NCBI GenBank assembly: GCA_007753915.1
Contig: CP036352.1
Coordinates: forward strand, 3,969,306 to 4,033,305
Reading direction: 5' to 3'
Source: Phycisphaerae bacterium RAS2
GTDB taxonomy: Bacteria; Planctomycetota; Phycisphaerae; UBA1845; UTPLA1
Length of the DNA: 64,000 nt
The notes below the pieces were generated by a model. The model did not search any database and was not told the origin of the DNA. It worked only from the letters and a program-made list of their open reading frames with translations. The translations under genes were made by a program, and so were the position numbers. Of this stretch, positions 63,410-64,000 are shown piece after piece. Positions within the stretch are counted from its first letter, which is position 1. Every line of letters starts with the position of its first letter.

Positions 63410-64000
63410 CTACGGCTTGCTCGCGGCCTCCGCGCCGACTTGCTTCGCCGCTGTGAAGTACTTCAGGATCTTCTCGCTCTGGGTCTTGGTGTCGCCGCTG
63501 GCCAGTTGAACCGCAGCCTTGGCCGACTCGATGGCCGCATCCAGCAGTCCCATCTCCGCCTCGACGCGTGCCCGGACCAGGTGCGCTTCGGCGGACTTGT
63601 TCAACTCGGCTGATCGCCGTGCCGCGGACAGCAGCCGTCGCGGATCGCCGCGCTCTGCCAGTTCCCGGCTCATTTCAATCTGCACGAACTCCATCAGGCC
63701 GCGCGGCGAATTGGCAATTGCCTTATCCATCTCGGACTCCAACGCGGGAATCTTGTCCGCCATGTTGAATTCCGTCAGAACCTGACGCTTGATGAAATAC
63801 GGCTGCATCTCTCCAGGCTTCAGCGCGATGGCCTCGTCGAGCAGCTTCATCAGCTTCGCCGAGTCCTTCGCCTCGTAGGCGGGCCGCAGCTGCATCATTA
63901 CCTCATTATACTTCTTGTCGGTCTCGACCATCTTCTTCGCCGAAGCAGCATCAAGTTTGCCCGCCAGTGCCTGGTCGAGCGCCGAGTCGAACGCCGGATC
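63410..64000 (-). CDS. TPR-like C-terminal region of a protein cut by the right edge
   Basis: The frame is open from 64000 to the stop at 63410, about 196 residues; the internal ATG at 63931 is not the start, since the preceding 23 codons read on in frame. It is fully helical with repeated Ala/Leu/Glu patterns (AIALKPGEMQPYFIKRQVL, AHLVRARVEAEMGLLDAAIE) that look like tetratricopeptide or solenoid helices, ending in AAKQVGAEAASKP. In planctomycetes such helical tails often follow thioredoxin-like or sensor domains, but the N-terminus is out of view. Convergent with the Fn3 gene. Confidence 0.7.
   Translation of the reverse strand, partial: DPAFDSALDQALAGKLDAASAKKMVETDKKYNEVMMQLRPAYEAKDSAKLMKLLDEAIALKPGEMQPYFIKRQVLTEFNMADKIPALESEMDKAIANSPRGLMEFVQIEMSRELAERGDPRRLLSAARRSAELNKSAEAHLVRARVEAEMGLLDAAIESAKAAVQLASGDTKTQSEKILKYFTAAKQVGAEAASKP

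Noticed and set aside
1-64000. CRISPR arrays, tRNA, rRNA, prophage or insertion sequences
   Set aside because: No regularly spaced direct repeats of 25-40 bp, cloverleaf-like segments, integrases or transposases were recognised by eye; a tRNAscan-SE or CRISPR search could still find something short.

Overview
The window is a GC-rich bacterial chromosome segment, about 64 kb and densely coding on both strands. Gene content points to a diderm with lipid A and LPS core: LpxK, an LpxL-type acyltransferase, an HldE-like protein, WaaP/InaA-type kinases and a WaaG-like transferase. Together with dockerin-like and Fn3-like secreted proteins, FHA-rich signalling proteins, an unusually long SecA and a ResB-CcsA fusion, this suggests a planctomycete, perhaps a Phycisphaerae-like lineage. 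That placement is inferred from gene families, not from a marker tree. I recognised no rRNA, tRNA, CRISPR array, prophage or insertion sequence.

Layout. 1-8.3 kb: tgt (cut by the left edge), yajC and pepF, then a type IV pilus motor pair (pilT, and a pilB-type ATPase with an FHA domain) and a PQQ-propeller membrane protein. 8.3-12 kb: an arsenic operon arsR-arsM-acr3 running into a NeuC-like UDP-GlcNAc 2-epimerase. 12-16 kb: pheS and two secreted proteins. 16-17.3 kb: a lower-GC patch with a tail-anchored protein and a HepT/MntA toxin-antitoxin pair. 17.5-24.5 kb: acs, a small membrane protein, secA and a 59-codon zinc-ribbon gene.

24.7-32.3 kb: cdaA (c-di-AMP synthesis) with a YbbR-domain partner, a 2-hydroxyacid dehydrogenase, a degenerate GH10 protein, lpxK and three small envelope proteins. 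32.5-38.7 kb: an M28 peptidase with two PDZ domains, an EF-G-like GTPase and an acyltransferase. 38.7-42.8 kb: a minus-strand surface-sugar operon (membrane protein, domain-swapped HldE-like enzyme, GT2, small protein). 43-49.3 kb: FHA/zinc-ribbon proteins, an M42-type peptidase, clpX and a secreted protein. 49.6-54 kb: the ResB-CcsA fusion. 54.5-60 kb: a plus-strand LPS/lipid operon (kinase, double kinase, GT4, deacetylase, plsY). 60.4-64 kb: an Fn3-repeat lipoprotein and the end of a TPR-like gene.

How the parts fit. Several blocks serve the envelope: protein export (YajC, SecA), lipid A and core assembly, phospholipid synthesis (PlsY), cytochrome c maturation and type IV pili. Recurrent non-coding signals are -10-like hexamers lying 6-7 nt before ATGs (possible leaderless transcripts), palindromes around GGTGGGCA/TGCCCACC, octamer runs of TTTTGACG at gene edges, and two bidirectional terminators with the same stem.

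The best candidates for something undescribed are: a shared Pro-Phe-Cys-Gly C-terminal tail on two exported proteins; a SecA with a repeat-expanded wing region and a four-cysteine insertion; a CdaA whose DGA motif reads DMG; several enzymes with lost or altered catalytic residues (GH10, the HldE kinase half, a possible M50 relative); and a fused pair of LPS kinases.
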